The position numbers were made by a program, and so were the translations under genes. A DNA stretch of 64,000 nucleotides from Nageia nagi (Eukaryota > Pinophyta), in the NCBI GenBank assembly GCA_050084985.1, contig JBITNC010000001.1:157976001-158040000 (forward strand), read 5' to 3'. Every line of letters starts with the position of its first letter. Within the stretch, counting starts at the first letter, position 1. The notes beneath the pieces are model-generated. The model had not been told where the DNA came from. It saw only the letters and a list, made by a program, of their open reading frames with translations, and did not search any database. This document shows positions 1-10,944 of this stretch, one piece after another.

Positions 1-657
1 AATTTATTAAATAAATGCTCTTATCATTGTGTACTCTCATATACCTTTATATTTTATGATAATAGCTCGACTCGATATCATAATAAACCTAAGAATGAGA
101 CTTAACAGTAGACCTATTACCTATAAAGGTGGAGGGGTTGTTCATGATCATAGATATGATATGACATGACATAATCTTGAATCCTTTATATATGGAAATA
201 TACTTGTGTCATTCTTGATTGGTGTTTCTTAACATCACCTAGCATTTCTAAATTTTGTTATAGTATGAGCTCTTCATTCTTGCAATCTTTCATCCATTCG
301 TGAGTGATATTATGTGCATCAAAGGTGAAGATGACATTGAACAAAAGGATAAGATATTTTGAAATGATAATTTGGCAATGACATTGGGTTCCTAGCATTG
401 GTTCTTGATTAAGGTTGGATTTGTGGCTTCATTCTTCAAAGAAGCTCATCACTCATCCTCTTTTGATTGGATATCTCCTTTGATTGTCATAATAGATAAA
501 ATAAAGGTTTGTAGCTTTCATAAATCTAGTTTGATAGTTCAAGGTTAATTAGGTTATTATCATCTTTCATGCCATATATTTTTTGTTATTTCATGGTTAA
601 TTGGTTAAATTGAATATTTTGTAAATAACCCTACTTATTATTATTTCAGTTATAATA
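1..657 (+). repeat. Element A, 5' LTR (truncated by window edge)
   Basis: Aligns along its whole length with 11013-11671, e.g. the shared stretch around TCTTATCATTGTG near both starts and CTATTTCAGTTATAA at both ends. It ends at 657 in TTATAATA, where the right copy has TTATAACA. Many of the differences between the copies are transitions, so the insertion is old. Confidence 0.88.
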
Positions 658-659
658 AG

Positions 660-671
660 TAGTGAACCCAT
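660..671 (+). other. Element A, primer-binding site candidate
   Basis: TAGTGAACCCAT starts two bases after the 5' LTR. It matches the primer-binding sites of D (TGGTGAACCCGA) and C (TGGTGAACCTGA) apart from transitions. I could not name the primer tRNA. Confidence 0.55.
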
Positions 672-1433
672 TTGTATCTTAAAAATTCTAGAATTTTTAT
701 TTTAAGGCATCATATTTTTGTGGAGTGTTTCATCGTATGTGGTGTAATTTATTTTAATTTTAATTTTCTCTTTAGTTTGATATTTCTCTTAATTTTTGTT
801 ACTCAATTTTTTTTTGATTTGAAGAGGATTTATTTTTGTTGAATTTCATTTTTTAATAAAACCCTTAATTTTGAAGCTTATTTTGATCAATTTGGTGATT
901 TTTAGCATTGCAAAATTTTTTCCAAACCATAGATAAATGTAATTGGAAGTTTTTTGTGATTTTTCAAGGCTCGAAATTGCATATTTTGATCAATATTGAG
1001 ATATTTTTGCAGAAAAATGTCATATTAAAAAGTATTAAATTTTAAAAATATTTTGCAACTATATGGTGACTTATTTCATGATAAAAATTTACCTAAACAT
1101 TATATATTCATGATAGGCTATTTTTAGAAGGTGAGATTAGGTTTATTTACATGCATTTTTATGAAATGTTGGGTTGAAGATTTTTTTTATGGAATTTCAT
1201 TTTTAAAGAAACCCTTGGATTTTGATGGTCATTTCTTTCAAATTAGTGAGGTTTTATATTGAAAAATTCTACCCTATCCATAGATATATGAGATTGGGAA
1301 ATAAATTTGATTTTTCAAAGTGTAAAATTGCATATTTTCCCTACTAGTTATGTTAAAAACCTTAGGGATTTTGGATAAAACTAATATTGTATCTCAAGTA
1401 TTTCATACAAGGAACTTGTTGAATTTCTTATCA
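672..1433 (+). other. Element A leader, no gene seen
   Basis: T-rich untranslated leader between the primer site and the first gag-like codons. It holds two loose copies of a stretch of ~350 bases (around 840-1030 and 1180-1340), both with a 'ttcatttttaa.gaaaccctt' type opening. No reading frame was recognised. Confidence 0.5.
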
Positions 1434-2500
1434 TGGTAGATAAATTTGATGACACTACTAAAGCTAATTTGAAGAATATGATTTAGGGTGATAATGGAGA
1501 TACATAAAGTAGAGGAGTTCCAACCGAGTTAAGGGATTAAAATCCCTTATGTGATGATATCAGAAATGAAAAGGTAGTAGACCTTAAAGTAGAACAAATT
1601 TTGATACATATTCAGGAGAAGGTGACCCTATGGCTCATGTCAAGGCTTTCAACATGAAGTTTTAATTAAGGTTTGGATTAAATGATAATTTAACGGCCAA
1701 ATATTTTCCAACTACCCTTTGAGGTGATGCTTTAAATTTGTACTTATCTTTTCCCCCTAAGTCAATTAATACTTATGGACATCTCATATATAAATTTTAT
1801 ATGCATTTCAAGCATCATACTCCTATAAAAGTTATTATTTATGATTTGATATATACTAAGAAAAAATCAAATGAGAGATTAGAAAAGTATGTCAATTGGT
1901 TTCAAAAGACTTGGAGTATGTTAAAATAAACTTTGTTTGAAGTCCATGTGATTGCTATATTTGTTGAAAATATTTTTCCTAAATTGAATTTTATAGCTAT
2001 GCACCATATATATTTTCCTTTTAGTGATATTATTCAAAGATTGATTCAAAAAGAGTAATGAATGGCGGAAATAGGAGAATTGAGGTTTGATAGTTACTCA
2101 AGAGATCATAAGAAGTCATATCCAAAGAAAGAAGATAAAAATGTATGAGAAGCTAAAGAAGACCATAAATTGAGTGGTGATGTTCCAAGATGTAATAAGG
2201 AAAAAGAAGATTTATGACTCCCTCTTCCTCCTAAGGTGATGTACGAAGATTGTTTGCAAAGAGGATTGATTGAGCCAAGTCTAATACAAGAGTTAGGAGA
2301 GGATGATCCAAAGCCAAAGTGGTATAATGAAAATATTTATTATCTTTATCATCAAGTTAAAAGGCATATGACTAATGGTTGTATTACATTAATAGTGGTA
2401 AAATAAGTTATGATCCAAATGATAATGAAGATTGTTATGAATCTAGTGAAGATGGTTTTCAATTCAATAACATAAGCACTAATATACCCCAAGAAAATCC
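1434..2500 (+). pseudogene. Element A gag-like gene, degenerate
   Basis: Reading across stops and frameshifts gives a retrotransposon gag capsid signature. A GEGDP-type opening at about 1615-1630 is followed by a GDAL motif near 1725 and by an LSFPPKSI / F..H motif run at 1738-1927, the best preserved part (63 codons open). From about 2220 a second block reads LPPKVMYED, then GLIEP and a YHQ..RHMTNGC stretch, like the C-terminal gag region of Tat-type elements. The capsid would coat RNA in cytoplasmic particles. Several in-frame stops (e.g. 1482, 1926, 2058) and at least one frameshift make it non-functional. It is cut at 2505 by insertion of B. Assignment to the gag family is fairly safe; the exact limits are not. 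Confidence 0.7.
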
Positions 2501-2505
2501 CTAAA
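2501..2505. other. Target-site duplication of B, left copy
   Basis: CTAAA directly before the TG of the left LTR of B; the same five bases follow the right LTR at 8648-8652. Confidence 0.9.
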
Positions 2506-3232
2506 TGATGCAAATTAGATCATATGTAAGGTTATATTTTCAAGAAAAATACTCAATCCAAAGGCATATGTGCTTGGAGATAGATTGAAGATCAAAATTT
2601 AGAGTTTTTTTGCATTCAATTTTAAGCTGATAGCAACATGCAAATTATTGATTTAAGGTCATTAATGATATGCATATTGATGAGTCAGCAAGGGCATTTG
2701 AAGAGATAATGGTATTTCAAGAGATCAAGTAGTTCAGGTTCCTTAGTTGACATTTCAAAGTGTTCTGTAGGCTCATTTAATGGTGTATCTCATTCTTAAT
2801 TATCAATGATAGAGGATTGTAGAGTTTTGGGATTTTAGAATTGTAATAGTTTGAAGGAATACCAAGAGTCATTCTAGAATTGTTGTAGTTCTAAAATTTT
2901 TTTCTTCTTGCTATAAGAGGTTGTAGTAATTATAGAAGATTGTATTTTACATTGTGTTGATGGTATTTATCCATGCATGTAATATTGTAATGTCTATAGA
3001 CAATGAGAAGAGAAGGATCTAATTCCATACTAGATTAGTTGACATTGGGTGAACCAAGGTAAATCATTATGTTGATCTTATTATGTGTTTGAGATTGTTA
3101 GTTTGTGATTTACATTGTGTAATTTTCAAATTTATATGCAATTTTTATGATCTCATAATGGTGAATGTATTTTTGTTCAAATATGTAAATGAAGATTTGA
3201 GTGTGCTATAAGCATCCAATGATTACAAATCA
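2506..3232 (+). repeat. Element B, 5' LTR
   Basis: 727 bases, starting TGATGCAAATTAG and ending GATTACAAATCA. It pairs with 7922-8647 at roughly 85-90% identity by eye. It contains one copy of the bipartite motif described under findings (2631-2675). Confidence 0.92.
2631..2675 (+). repeat. Bipartite motif, B 5' LTR
   Basis: TAGCAACATGCAAAT and TTAATGATATGCAT halves separated by about 15 bases. Confidence 0.6.
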
Positions 3233-3234
3233 TG

Positions 3235-3246
3235 TGGTATCAGAGC
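3235..3246 (+). other. Element B, primer-binding site (initiator tRNA-Met type)
   Basis: TGGTATCAGAGC two bases after the 5' LTR. This is the standard plant primer site complementary to the 3' end of initiator methionine tRNA, where minus-strand DNA synthesis starts. Confidence 0.95.
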
Positions 3247-3310
3247 TTGTGTGAGTCAAATTTGAGGCTAAAATTTTGGGTATTTTAGGCCACCAAGGGC
3301 ATGTTTTTTT

Positions 3311-4519
3311 ATGTTTGGGAGGAGATATCAAAGACCAAAGTTGATTCTAGAGGATCCTAAGATTGGTAGAAAGGGCAAAGAGATTGAAATGGATAATACA
3401 AAGGAGCAGTAGTCTATTATTTGTACCATGATGGATGCCAATTTTGAAAGGAGGTTTTCAAAAATGGAGAATCATTTGGCTCATTTGACTGAGTTTTTGG
3501 TTGCTAGAGAAAATGCAAATGTTAATCAGAGATAGGATGATTTAGTTGGGAGACCTAATTCATCATCTTCATCAAATTGAATTCCATTTAATATGGAGAC
3601 CAAAGTAGAAATTCATACTTTTAAAGGAGAGGTTGATGTGAAAAAGGTGAAAAATTAGCTGAAACAATTGGAGGTTTATTTTCAAATTCATGGTGTTGTA
3701 AATGATGTTGATAAAGTCTCTTTTGATAGATTAAATATGAGTGGACATGCTTTAGTTTGGTGGGAAATCCATATAGAAAATCTTAATCATGAACACTTAT
3801 CAGAAATATCTTCTTGGAATGAATTTAAGGAGTTGTTAAGAGATCAATTCTATCCATTAGGACATCACAATAAACAATTGATGAAATAGAATTTTTTTAG
3901 ACAATAAAAAGGGAAAAATATTCAAGAATACACTACAAAATTTAGAAAATAAGCTACTTTGCTTGGGGTTTCACTAAAATATCCTTAAACTTTAATGAAG
4001 TACATTAGAGGTTCACATAGTCATTTGCAAAAGACTATCATGTTGTTTAATCCTACTAATATTGATCAAGTGCAATACTTAGAGGAAGATGGTAAAGCAA
4101 GGCAAGAATATGATGAATCCAAGAAGGCTTCTAATTCAAGGGGAGGAAAAGAGAAAGGTAAATCTAAAGATAAAGGTAAAGGTAAGCAAGAAACTAAGAC
4201 CACTAATATTTCAAAGAAACAAGGTGATCGTAGATATTATAGTCATTACGATAAAGATGGTCATGTTGATGATAAATGTTGGAAATTACATCCAGAATTA
4301 TGTTCACATAAGCTTAAGAATAAGGAGAAAACTACTTCTATAGTTCTTAGATATGATGATATTCATGGTGGTTCAGATGTTGATGAGAGAGTAAATTGTT
4401 CAACCATTCAAAAGGTTGAAAAATCTCAAGACATTGAAGTGCAAAGGATTAAATTATTCCACCTCAAAATCCAAATTAAGAAAACCAAAGTAGATTGCAT
4501 TGTTGATTCGAGTTCTTAA
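3311..4519 (+). pseudogene. Element B gag (capsid and zinc-knuckle), one frame with nine stops
   Basis: One reading frame runs from an ATG at 3311 to 4519 without any frameshift, interrupted only by stops at 3410, 3533, 3578, 3656, 3887, 3905, 3950, 3986 and 4517. The longest open piece (3668-3889) carries the gag capsid signature W..F...L..QFYP. After a lysine-rich linker (4140-4200) comes a zinc-knuckle region at about 4225-4290 (HYDKDGH...CWKLHPE). Its first two cysteines are gone, but the GH and final C remain. The capsid would bind and package element RNA. The retropepsin motif begins near the end of this frame. Every stop is one transition from a Gln, Arg or Trp codon. Confidence 0.85.
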
Positions 4520-4832
4520 GAAAATTTGATTTCAAAGACTATGGTAAGTAATTGGAAACTTTCAGCCATCCAAATCCATATCCTTTCGGTTGGGTGCATC
4601 GCAATGCCTGTTTGCAAGTCACTAAACAATGTAAGTTGAAATTTGCTATTTGTGTAAAGTACATTGATGAAGTTGTGGTTGATGTTGTTCCTTTAGATAT
4701 TTGTGGTATTATTCTTGGTAACTCTTATATGTGGGATAGAGATGGTATTTATTACAGAAGATTGAACAAATTATGCTTACTAGCTAGTTCATATAAAAGC
4801 AAAAAAAAGAAACCTTTGGTCACTACCATTTA
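4483..4832 (+). pseudogene. Element B aspartic protease, frameshifted
   Basis: The active-site segment reads CIVDSSS (about 4495-4516), the place of the D-[TS]-G of retropepsins. The glycine is replaced by serine and a stop follows at 4517. A frameshift near 4556 moves the reading to 4552-4833, where the flap and second half (LGNSYMWDRDGIYYR at about 4717-4760) are clear. The enzyme would cut the Gag-Pol polyprotein. The lost glycine and broken frame make it inactive. Confidence 0.72.
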
Positions 4833-4913
4833 GGTAAAATATCTTATGAATGATTCTAAAAAGTTTATTTTGATCATGGTGAAAATAAGATCCTCAAGTG
4901 AGGTGAATCTCAT

Positions 4914-4960
4914 GTTATCAAGAGCATGCAATATTGATTGTAGGTCGTTAGCAGTATGCA
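4914..4960 (+). repeat. Bipartite motif, B protease-RT junction
   Basis: TTATCAAGAGCATGCAA and GTTAGCAGTATGCAA halves. Confidence 0.6.
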
Positions 4961-5154
4961 AAAGAGAGGAATAGATGTAGGATTTGATTTGGTATTTTAC
5001 TAACTTATTTGCAAATCCATAGGTATTACCTCATATATGAGATATACAACATGATATTCAATTATTACTTGATGCTTCATTGCCTAACATAGCCTTGTAT
5101 CGATAATTAGTTTTGGAGCAAGGGGAGACAAGGAGGTAGATTTAGGAGTTGGTT

Positions 5155-5860
5155 AATTAAGGTATGATCAAACCAAGTACATATACATGTGGATCACCTA
5201 TTATTTTGATACCCAATATGGATCAAACTTGGAAAATATGCATTAATATAGAGCATTACATAAAATTGCTATCAAAAATCGCTATCCTTTACCTTAGATA
5301 GATGATCTTTTGGATCAGTTGCAAGGGGTAAGATTATTCATAAAATTGGACTTGAGGAGTGGATATCACCAACTTAGAATCAAGGAGGAGGAAATTTGGA
5401 ATAATACTTTCAAGATAAGATAAGGCCTATTTGAATGGCTTGTTTTACCATTTGGTTTATGCAATTCACCAACCACTTTTATGACAGTAATGAATGATGT
5501 ACTATGCCTATTTATTAATTCTTTTGTTGTTGTATACTTGGATGATATTCTTATTTATAGTTCTACTTGGAAATAACATGTTGTACATCTTAGAAAAGTG
5601 TTTCAAACTTTACATAGTGAGAAGTTGTTGAATCATTCAAAATGTGAGTTTGAAAAAAATTATTTGGTGTATTTGGGCCATGTTATTGGTCATGGACAAC
5701 TTAATATAGATCCTAGTAAAGTAAGTGCTATAGTAGATTAGCCAAGGCCATCTAATGTAACTGAAGTAAGGAGTTTCTTAGGTGTTTTCCAATATTTGAG
5801 AAAGTTTATTATTGATTTTTCTCATATTTCTTTATCTTTACATGATGTAACCAGCAAGAG
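5155..5860 (+). pseudogene. Element B reverse transcriptase, degenerate
   Basis: Reads with stops through the usual Ty3/gypsy RT blocks: a G.IKPS...SPI opening near 5165, FIKLDLRSGYHQLRI near 5340, [13 protein letters not shown] near 5440-5475, and the catalytic YLDDILIYS at about 5530-5556. The catalytic aspartate pair is kept. Downstream LGHVIG and a V..VRSFLG block match the thumb and connection. RT copies element RNA into DNA in the particle. Several stops, again mostly at Gln or Trp positions, break it. Confidence 0.87.
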
Positions 5861-5869
5861 GTAAGTTTT

Positions 5870-6320
5870 CCAATGGAGGAAATAACAAAAAATATCTTTT
5901 GACCCTTTGAAGAAAAAGATTATTAGTGCACCTATGCTAGCACTTCCTAATTTGTAGAATCCATTTGAAGTGGAGAATGATGCAAGTGACTATGCCATGG
6001 GAGCCATTTTGTTAAAAGAAGGTAAACTAGTTTGCTATCATTCTAAAAATTTTAGTGGGGCTATTTTGAATTATCTTACTTATGATAAGGAAATGCATGC
6101 ATTGGTTCAAGCTGTTAAAAATTGAAAACATTACTTAATAAGAAAGAAACAATAATTCATACTAATCATCAACCATTAAAGTATTTACAAACTCAATCAA
6201 AATTGCAATAAACTAGACACTATATATGAATGGGTTTTTTGCAACAATTTTATATAATGATCAAGTATAAGAAAGGAACACATAATAAGGTTGCTAACAT
6301 GCTTTCTAGGCCAGCTGTAA
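5870..6320 (+). pseudogene. Element B RNase H, degenerate
   Basis: Follows RT directly. Visible landmarks are ENDASDYAMGAILL (about 5970-6010), a YDKEMHALVQAVK segment (about 6080-6120), HTNHQPLKYLQTQ (about 6160-6195) and KYKKGTHNKVANMLSRP (about 6260-6315). This is the classical Ty3/gypsy RNase H order; it removes the RNA strand during reverse transcription. A catalytic Asp of the TDHQPL motif has become Asn, and stops are present. Confidence 0.82.
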
Positions 6321-6335
6321 CTATAGATTCTATGC

Positions 6336-6380
6336 CATCAACAATGTGCAGTACTGATTTTGGATTATTAGCAACATGTA
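6336..6380 (+). repeat. Bipartite motif, B RNase H-integrase junction
   Basis: ATCAACAATGTGCA and ATTAGCAACATGTA halves. Confidence 0.6.
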
Positions 6381-6406
6381 AATAGGGTCCAGTAAGTTCC
6401 CTCTCA

Positions 6407-7230
6407 ATGGTAAAATTTTTTCCTTTTCTATTCGAGTCATTTTCAAAGGCATATGTGCAAGATCCAAACTTCAAAGAGGTGTATGATCAGTTGTATTCAT
6501 CTAGGTCAAAGTATGAGGGTTTGGATGAATTTTATTTGCAAAATGGACTTCTTTATCATTTTAATGCATTATGTGTACCTGTAGGTGAAAGGATTAGAAT
6601 GATTAGAGAAGCACATGCTTCAAAGATTGCAGGACATTTTGGGGTTGGAAAGACATTATATAATTTGCAAAGGTATGTATATTGGCCAAAGATGCAAGAT
6701 CAAGTTGCCAAGTACATAAGGGGGTATCCTTTATGTTGTACTAGCAATCCAAGCAATAAGAAATTAGATTTATTCAGCCACTTCTAGTACCTTCATGTCC
6801 ATGGGAGTGTATCTCAATGGATTTTGTGGGAGGATTGCCTATAACTAACAAGGATCATGACTATTTATTTTTTATTGTGGATAGATTTAGCAAGACGTGT
6901 ATTTTAATTCCATGTAGAAAGACTATAACAGGATAAGATGCTATAAATTTATTCTTTTCTCATGTTTGGGTTCATTTTGGATTGCCTAATTCCATTATTT
7001 AAAATAGAGACGGTAGATTTTTGGGCAATTTTTGGACATGTTTGTGAGAAATGATGGATACAAGGTTGAAGAGGAGTACTACCTTTCATCCTCAAATGGA
7101 TGGATAAACCAAGGTGGTGAATAAGAAAGTAGTTCAACTCTTGAGGGGTTATTTTGGTAAGCATCCTAAGTCTTAGGATGAACATCTTTAATATATCCAA
7201 CATTCATATAATAAGGCAATTCATTTTTCC
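6407..7230 (+). pseudogene. Element B integrase, zinc-binding and catalytic core, broken
   Basis: The HHCC zinc-binding region lies at 6600-6760: a HASKIAGHFG histidine pair is clear, then YWPKM and YPLCC; the spacing of the second cysteine is disturbed. After a frameshift near 6780 the core reads ISMDFVGGLP (Asp 1 near 6820), a degraded NRDGRF (Asp 2 near 7010) and DG-stop-TKVVN (near 7100). In this family the last block carries the catalytic glutamate; here that codon reads AAG (Lys), so the DDE triad is lost. Integrase would insert the cDNA in the nucleus. Confidence 0.85.
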
Positions 7231-7380
7231 ATCAATAAAAATCCTTTTGAGACTTATTTTGGTTATTTACCACCTTCACCTTTTGATTGTGTGTTTGGAT
7301 AGCAAAGGTATGAAGAAGATTCACTTGAGAAAGAGGAAAAGGAAGCTAAAAAATTTGTTGAAAAGATTAGGATAATTCAT

Positions 7381-7921
7381 TTGAAAGTCCAAGAACAAAT
7401 TAAGACAAGCCAAGCCAAGTACAATATAAGACATGAAAAATATAGAGTTGACCATAAGTTTTATGTGAGAGACCATGTTTGGTTGCATCTTAGTAAGGAG
7501 AGGTTGCAAGGACCAGCCAAGAAGTTGAAACCTATAAGGTATGGACCATTTGAGATTATGGAGCAAATAAGTGAGAATGCTTTTAGATTAGATATTCTAA
7601 TGTATATGAACATCTATTTAATTGTGAATGTTGAACATTTAAAATTGTATGAGCCATATATGTTGAGTGAAGATGAAGCAAGTTCAGATCATATTTTGCC
7701 ATCTCTTGATGACTTAGCTCCTAATACTATGGGTGAACTTAAGGAGAATTCCATATTACAAAAGAAGGTTCGTGCTACAATAAGAGGTGAGATAGAGATG
7801 TGGTTGGTTGGATTGAAAGGAAAGAATCCTAATAAAGCTAAGTTGATGGATAGGTCTAGAGTTGGGGAGTTGTATCCTCATCTATGCATTTATGGGACCA
7901 AATGCTTTTCTAATGGGGAGG
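7381..7921 (+). pseudogene. Element B integrase C-terminus with chromodomain-like tail
   Basis: An open stretch of 181 codons covers the integrase C-terminal GPY/F module (VRDHVWLHLS, then RYGPFEIMEQI at about 7535-7570, then VEHLKLYEP). It continues with a segment at about 7730-7900 (SILQKKVRAT...WLVGLKGKNP) that matches the chromodomain pattern of plant chromoviruses. In those elements the domain reads chromatin marks and steers insertion. The usual aromatic cage residues look partly replaced (e.g. VGLKG where VKWKG is common). The frame runs to the stop just after the 3' LTR begins. Confidence 0.78.
7911..7921 (+). other. Element B, polypurine tract
   Basis: TAATGGGGAGG, directly before the TG of the 3' LTR; site of plus-strand primer formation. 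Confidence 0.8.
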
Positions 7922-8647
7922 TGTAATCTAAATTGGATCATGTGTTAGGTTGCATTTTTAGGAGCAATACTCAATCTAGAGGTATATATGCTTGGATATA
8001 GACCAAAGACTAAATCTAGATTTTTTTGGCATTTAGTTTTAGGCCACTAGCAGTGTGCAAATTGCTAATTTTAGATTGTTAATGGTGTGCACATTGATGA
8101 GTCAATAGGGGAATTCGAAGAGATAGTGTTGTTTTGAGATACTGAGTAGTTTAGGTTCCTTGGCCAACATTTCAAAGTGTTTTGGAGGCTTATTTAATGG
8201 TATATCTCATTTTTAATTCTCAATAAGAGAGGATTGTAGAGTTTTGGAATTTTAGAATTGTAATTGTTTGAAGGAAGACCAAGAGTCATTCCAGAATTGT
8301 TGTAGTTCTGAGATTATTTTCTTCTTATTGTAGGAGATTACAGTAATTATAGGAGATTGTATTTACCATTATGTTGATGGTATTTATCTATGCATGTAAT
8401 ATTGTAATGTCCATAGATAATGAGAAGATAAGGCTCTAATTCTATGCTAGATTAACCGGCATTGGGTGAACCAAGGTAAATCATTATGTTGATCTTGTTG
8501 TGTTTGAGATTACTAATTTGTGATTTACAATGTGCAATTTTCAAATTTACATGCAATTTTTATGATCTCATAATGGTGAATGTATTTTCATTCAAATAAG
8601 TAAAAAAGGATCTGAGTATGCTATAAGCATCCGATGATTACGAATCA
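7922..8647 (+). repeat. Element B, 3' LTR
   Basis: 726 bases, TGTAATCTAAATTGG to GATTACGAATCA, paired with 2506-3232. Followed at once by the CTAAA duplication. Contains the bipartite motif at 8048-8093. Confidence 0.93.
8048..8093 (+). repeat. Bipartite motif, B 3' LTR
   Basis: TAGCAGTGTGCAAATTG and TGTTAATGGTGTGCAC halves. Confidence 0.6.
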
Positions 8648-10169
8648 CTAAACAATATCATATTTAGAACATAATCAATATGGAATAAGTATGTTTATGT
8701 TAATCTAAATCTCTATTATGCATAGAGAAGCTTTCTTACAAATTATATAAAATATGAATGTATACTCTCATATTTTAGTAGATAACTTCTCATAAATAAC
8801 AAAAATTACCTTCATAAATACCAAAGTACCAAATAAGGAAAATGAGAAAGATCATGAAGAACCAATTAAGCAAAATGAGAGAACATATTTCAAAGATTGA
8901 TACAAGCTTGAAGGTAGATAATTTTGATGATAACAAAGTTTGATAGGAGTTTAGGACATTTGGCAGTGTGTAAAGTTGAAAAGAAACTGAGTGACACCGC
9001 TTAGAATAGGAGGACATTCGATGATGTTGCTCCATAAATGAAGTCAATTACGAAATAAAAAAAAGTTCAAGAGGTAAAATATATGGAGATAAGTGAAAAA
9101 GGGAATCAATATCACTAGAATCGATTGTAGCATTTTATAAGTGTCCTAAGAAGTTGAAGTGCAAGAAGAAAATAAAAAGAAGAATGAAAAAGAACAAAGT
9201 ATGTAGTAAAATGTAAACATAAATTTGTACATATTTCTATGATAAGTTTATATTGTATGCAAAAGGGTAAGCTTGTCACTTTTGTATTCAAGGATATTGA
9301 TGCTCTTCTCCAATTACTAGGGGAAAAAGGCCCCCCAATTCAAAGGCAAGTTTAGGTATTGTTATCTAGTTTGATCTTTGTAATTCATTTGATTATCCTT
9401 CCCTTGGGTACTTGGAGCAATAATTACTATGATGATTATCTTTGATGTTGATCCTTATATCTTGATAATTATGTGATAATCCTATGATATGATAAGCTAC
9501 TAAGTTTTATATGTGATAATGAATGTTATGCATTTAAAGAGGTTATATATTTGATATATATATATATATATTTCATGTATGTATGCATTTATACATTTCT
9601 TGCAGCTAATTTTTCAAGAAAATCAAGCAATAAACCAGCGACGCTACTTCATTCCTAGCGATGATGCTCTATTCCTAAAAGGTAAAATGATATTGTTTCA
9701 TAAAATTGAGATGTCTTTCAATAAGTAACTACAAGTAATATTTGGTTGTTACTTATTCTTTGGTTATTGATTAAATGATTAATAAAAATAAATGTGCTAA
9801 AAGTAAGTCCTCTTAAGTGGGGCAACATGTTTATGTTTGTATTTATGTTATGAATGTTTAATCATTTTTTGCATTATGAATATATTTTATATTCATTTTA
9901 GCTAAACTTGAAAAAATATTAATGGAAAATCTCAACGATGTTGCTAGGTTCTAAGCGAAATCTCTACATTATTTAGGTAAAAATCATTAATTTTTTCATA
10001 AAATGTGTTCCTTGTAATGGTATGCAATGAAAAAGATCAATGATTTGTCACTTTTCTTAAATAGTTATTTCTCAATGATTATTTTCCTCATTTCTTAAAA
10101 GTTGATAATCATGCTATGGATTAAGTGCTAAATTCATGTCACACTTTTCTTAAAATATTTTCTCATATC

Positions 10170-10480
10170 ATGCTTGTCATACCATATTTATTATATAAAT
10201 GTATATCATATCATATTTTTCATATAATGTTTATCATATCATTGTTATTATGCTTATCATGCATTATTTACCATTCTTTTCATACGATGTTCATCATGCT
10301 TTGATTTTCATATCATTAAATACTTAATATATCATATTTCTTATTGTATATTTATTATCATATCATATCAAAATGCTCTTATTTGTTAAATGATGCTTAT
10401 CATAAATAATGTTTATCATATGTTAAAAATTCTTTTCATATCATGTTATCACTCTTATCATTTGATGCCTTTATAAGGAA
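10170..10480. repeat. Degenerate TATCAT-rich tandem tract in element A
   Basis: About 300 bases in which TATCAT, ATCATAT and close variants recur every 10-25 bases with irregular spacing. It appears to be an eroded simple repeat. Confidence 0.55.
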
Positions 10481-10930
10481 GGGTCATTCTTATCATTTAG
10501 AATCTTTGTAAGGAAGGACCATCCATATAAAAAATATATGGCCATATGATAGCTTGGAAAATCAAGTTGATCAATTTAAATTGGTCATAAATCTTGGTGG
10601 GTAAGTCACCAAGGACAAGTTTGCTTTCTTATCATTTACATAATTTTCATACCATGATATTTAATTTCTATATTTAAGATATCTTATGCAAAAATATTTC
10701 TTGTTTAAGCTCTTTTCAGGTTTCATTTTCTTTGCCTTGGATTGCTCCTATGATGAGAAGTCCATCATGTCACAATCAAGTCAAAGAGGGGGCATAATAT
10801 AAGTGAAAAATTGGGACATCAAAGCTATCATTGTGAGATAATTTTTTAGGGAGTACTTTCTTATTTTTTCTTGTTATAATTTGAATTTATACATTGATTA
10901 TCTTTTTTCTCAAAAGCATCAAATCATATT

Positions 10931-10944
10931 CAAAGTGGGGCATC
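10931..10944 (+). other. Element A, polypurine tract
   Basis: CAAAGTGGGGCATC directly before TGTTAACACC of the 3' LTR. A second purine run (CAAAGAGGGGGCAT) lies about 150 bases upstream near 10781-10796. Confidence 0.75.

Larger units (their letters stand above)
2506..8647 (+). mobile_element. Element B, nested Ty3/gypsy chromovirus-type retrotransposon
   Basis: A 6.1-kb element with LTRs of 727 and 726 bases, a canonical primer-binding site and domains in the order gag, protease, RT, RNase H, integrase, chromodomain-like tail. The five bases CTAAA occur directly on both sides (2501-2505 and 8648-8652), a perfect target-site duplication inside element A. Integrase after RNase H places it in Ty3/gypsy; the C-terminal chromodomain-like segment points to the chromovirus branch. 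All genes are broken, mostly by stop codons, so it is a fossil. It is younger than A because it sits inside it. Confidence 0.93.
8653..10944 (+). other. Element A 3' interior, no pol genes
   Basis: Continuation of element A after the B insertion. Up to about 9200 the plus strand has a charged, gag C-terminus-like composition with many stops. From 9200 to 10944 there is no recognisable coding motif. It holds a short (TA)n run at 9555-9572, a pair of diverged AGCGA-type motifs (near 9638-9680 and 9933-9960), and a TATCAT-rich degenerate tandem tract. A polypurine tract closes it. The lack of RT, RNase H and integrase is what defines A as non-autonomous. Confidence 0.6.

Noticed and set aside
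3235-3246. tRNA-like sequence TGGTATCAGAGC
   Set aside because: Only the primer-binding site of B; no tRNA fold around it.
8790-9047. Minus-strand open frame of 85 codons in element A
   Set aside because: No domain, antisense to the gag-like region; chance.
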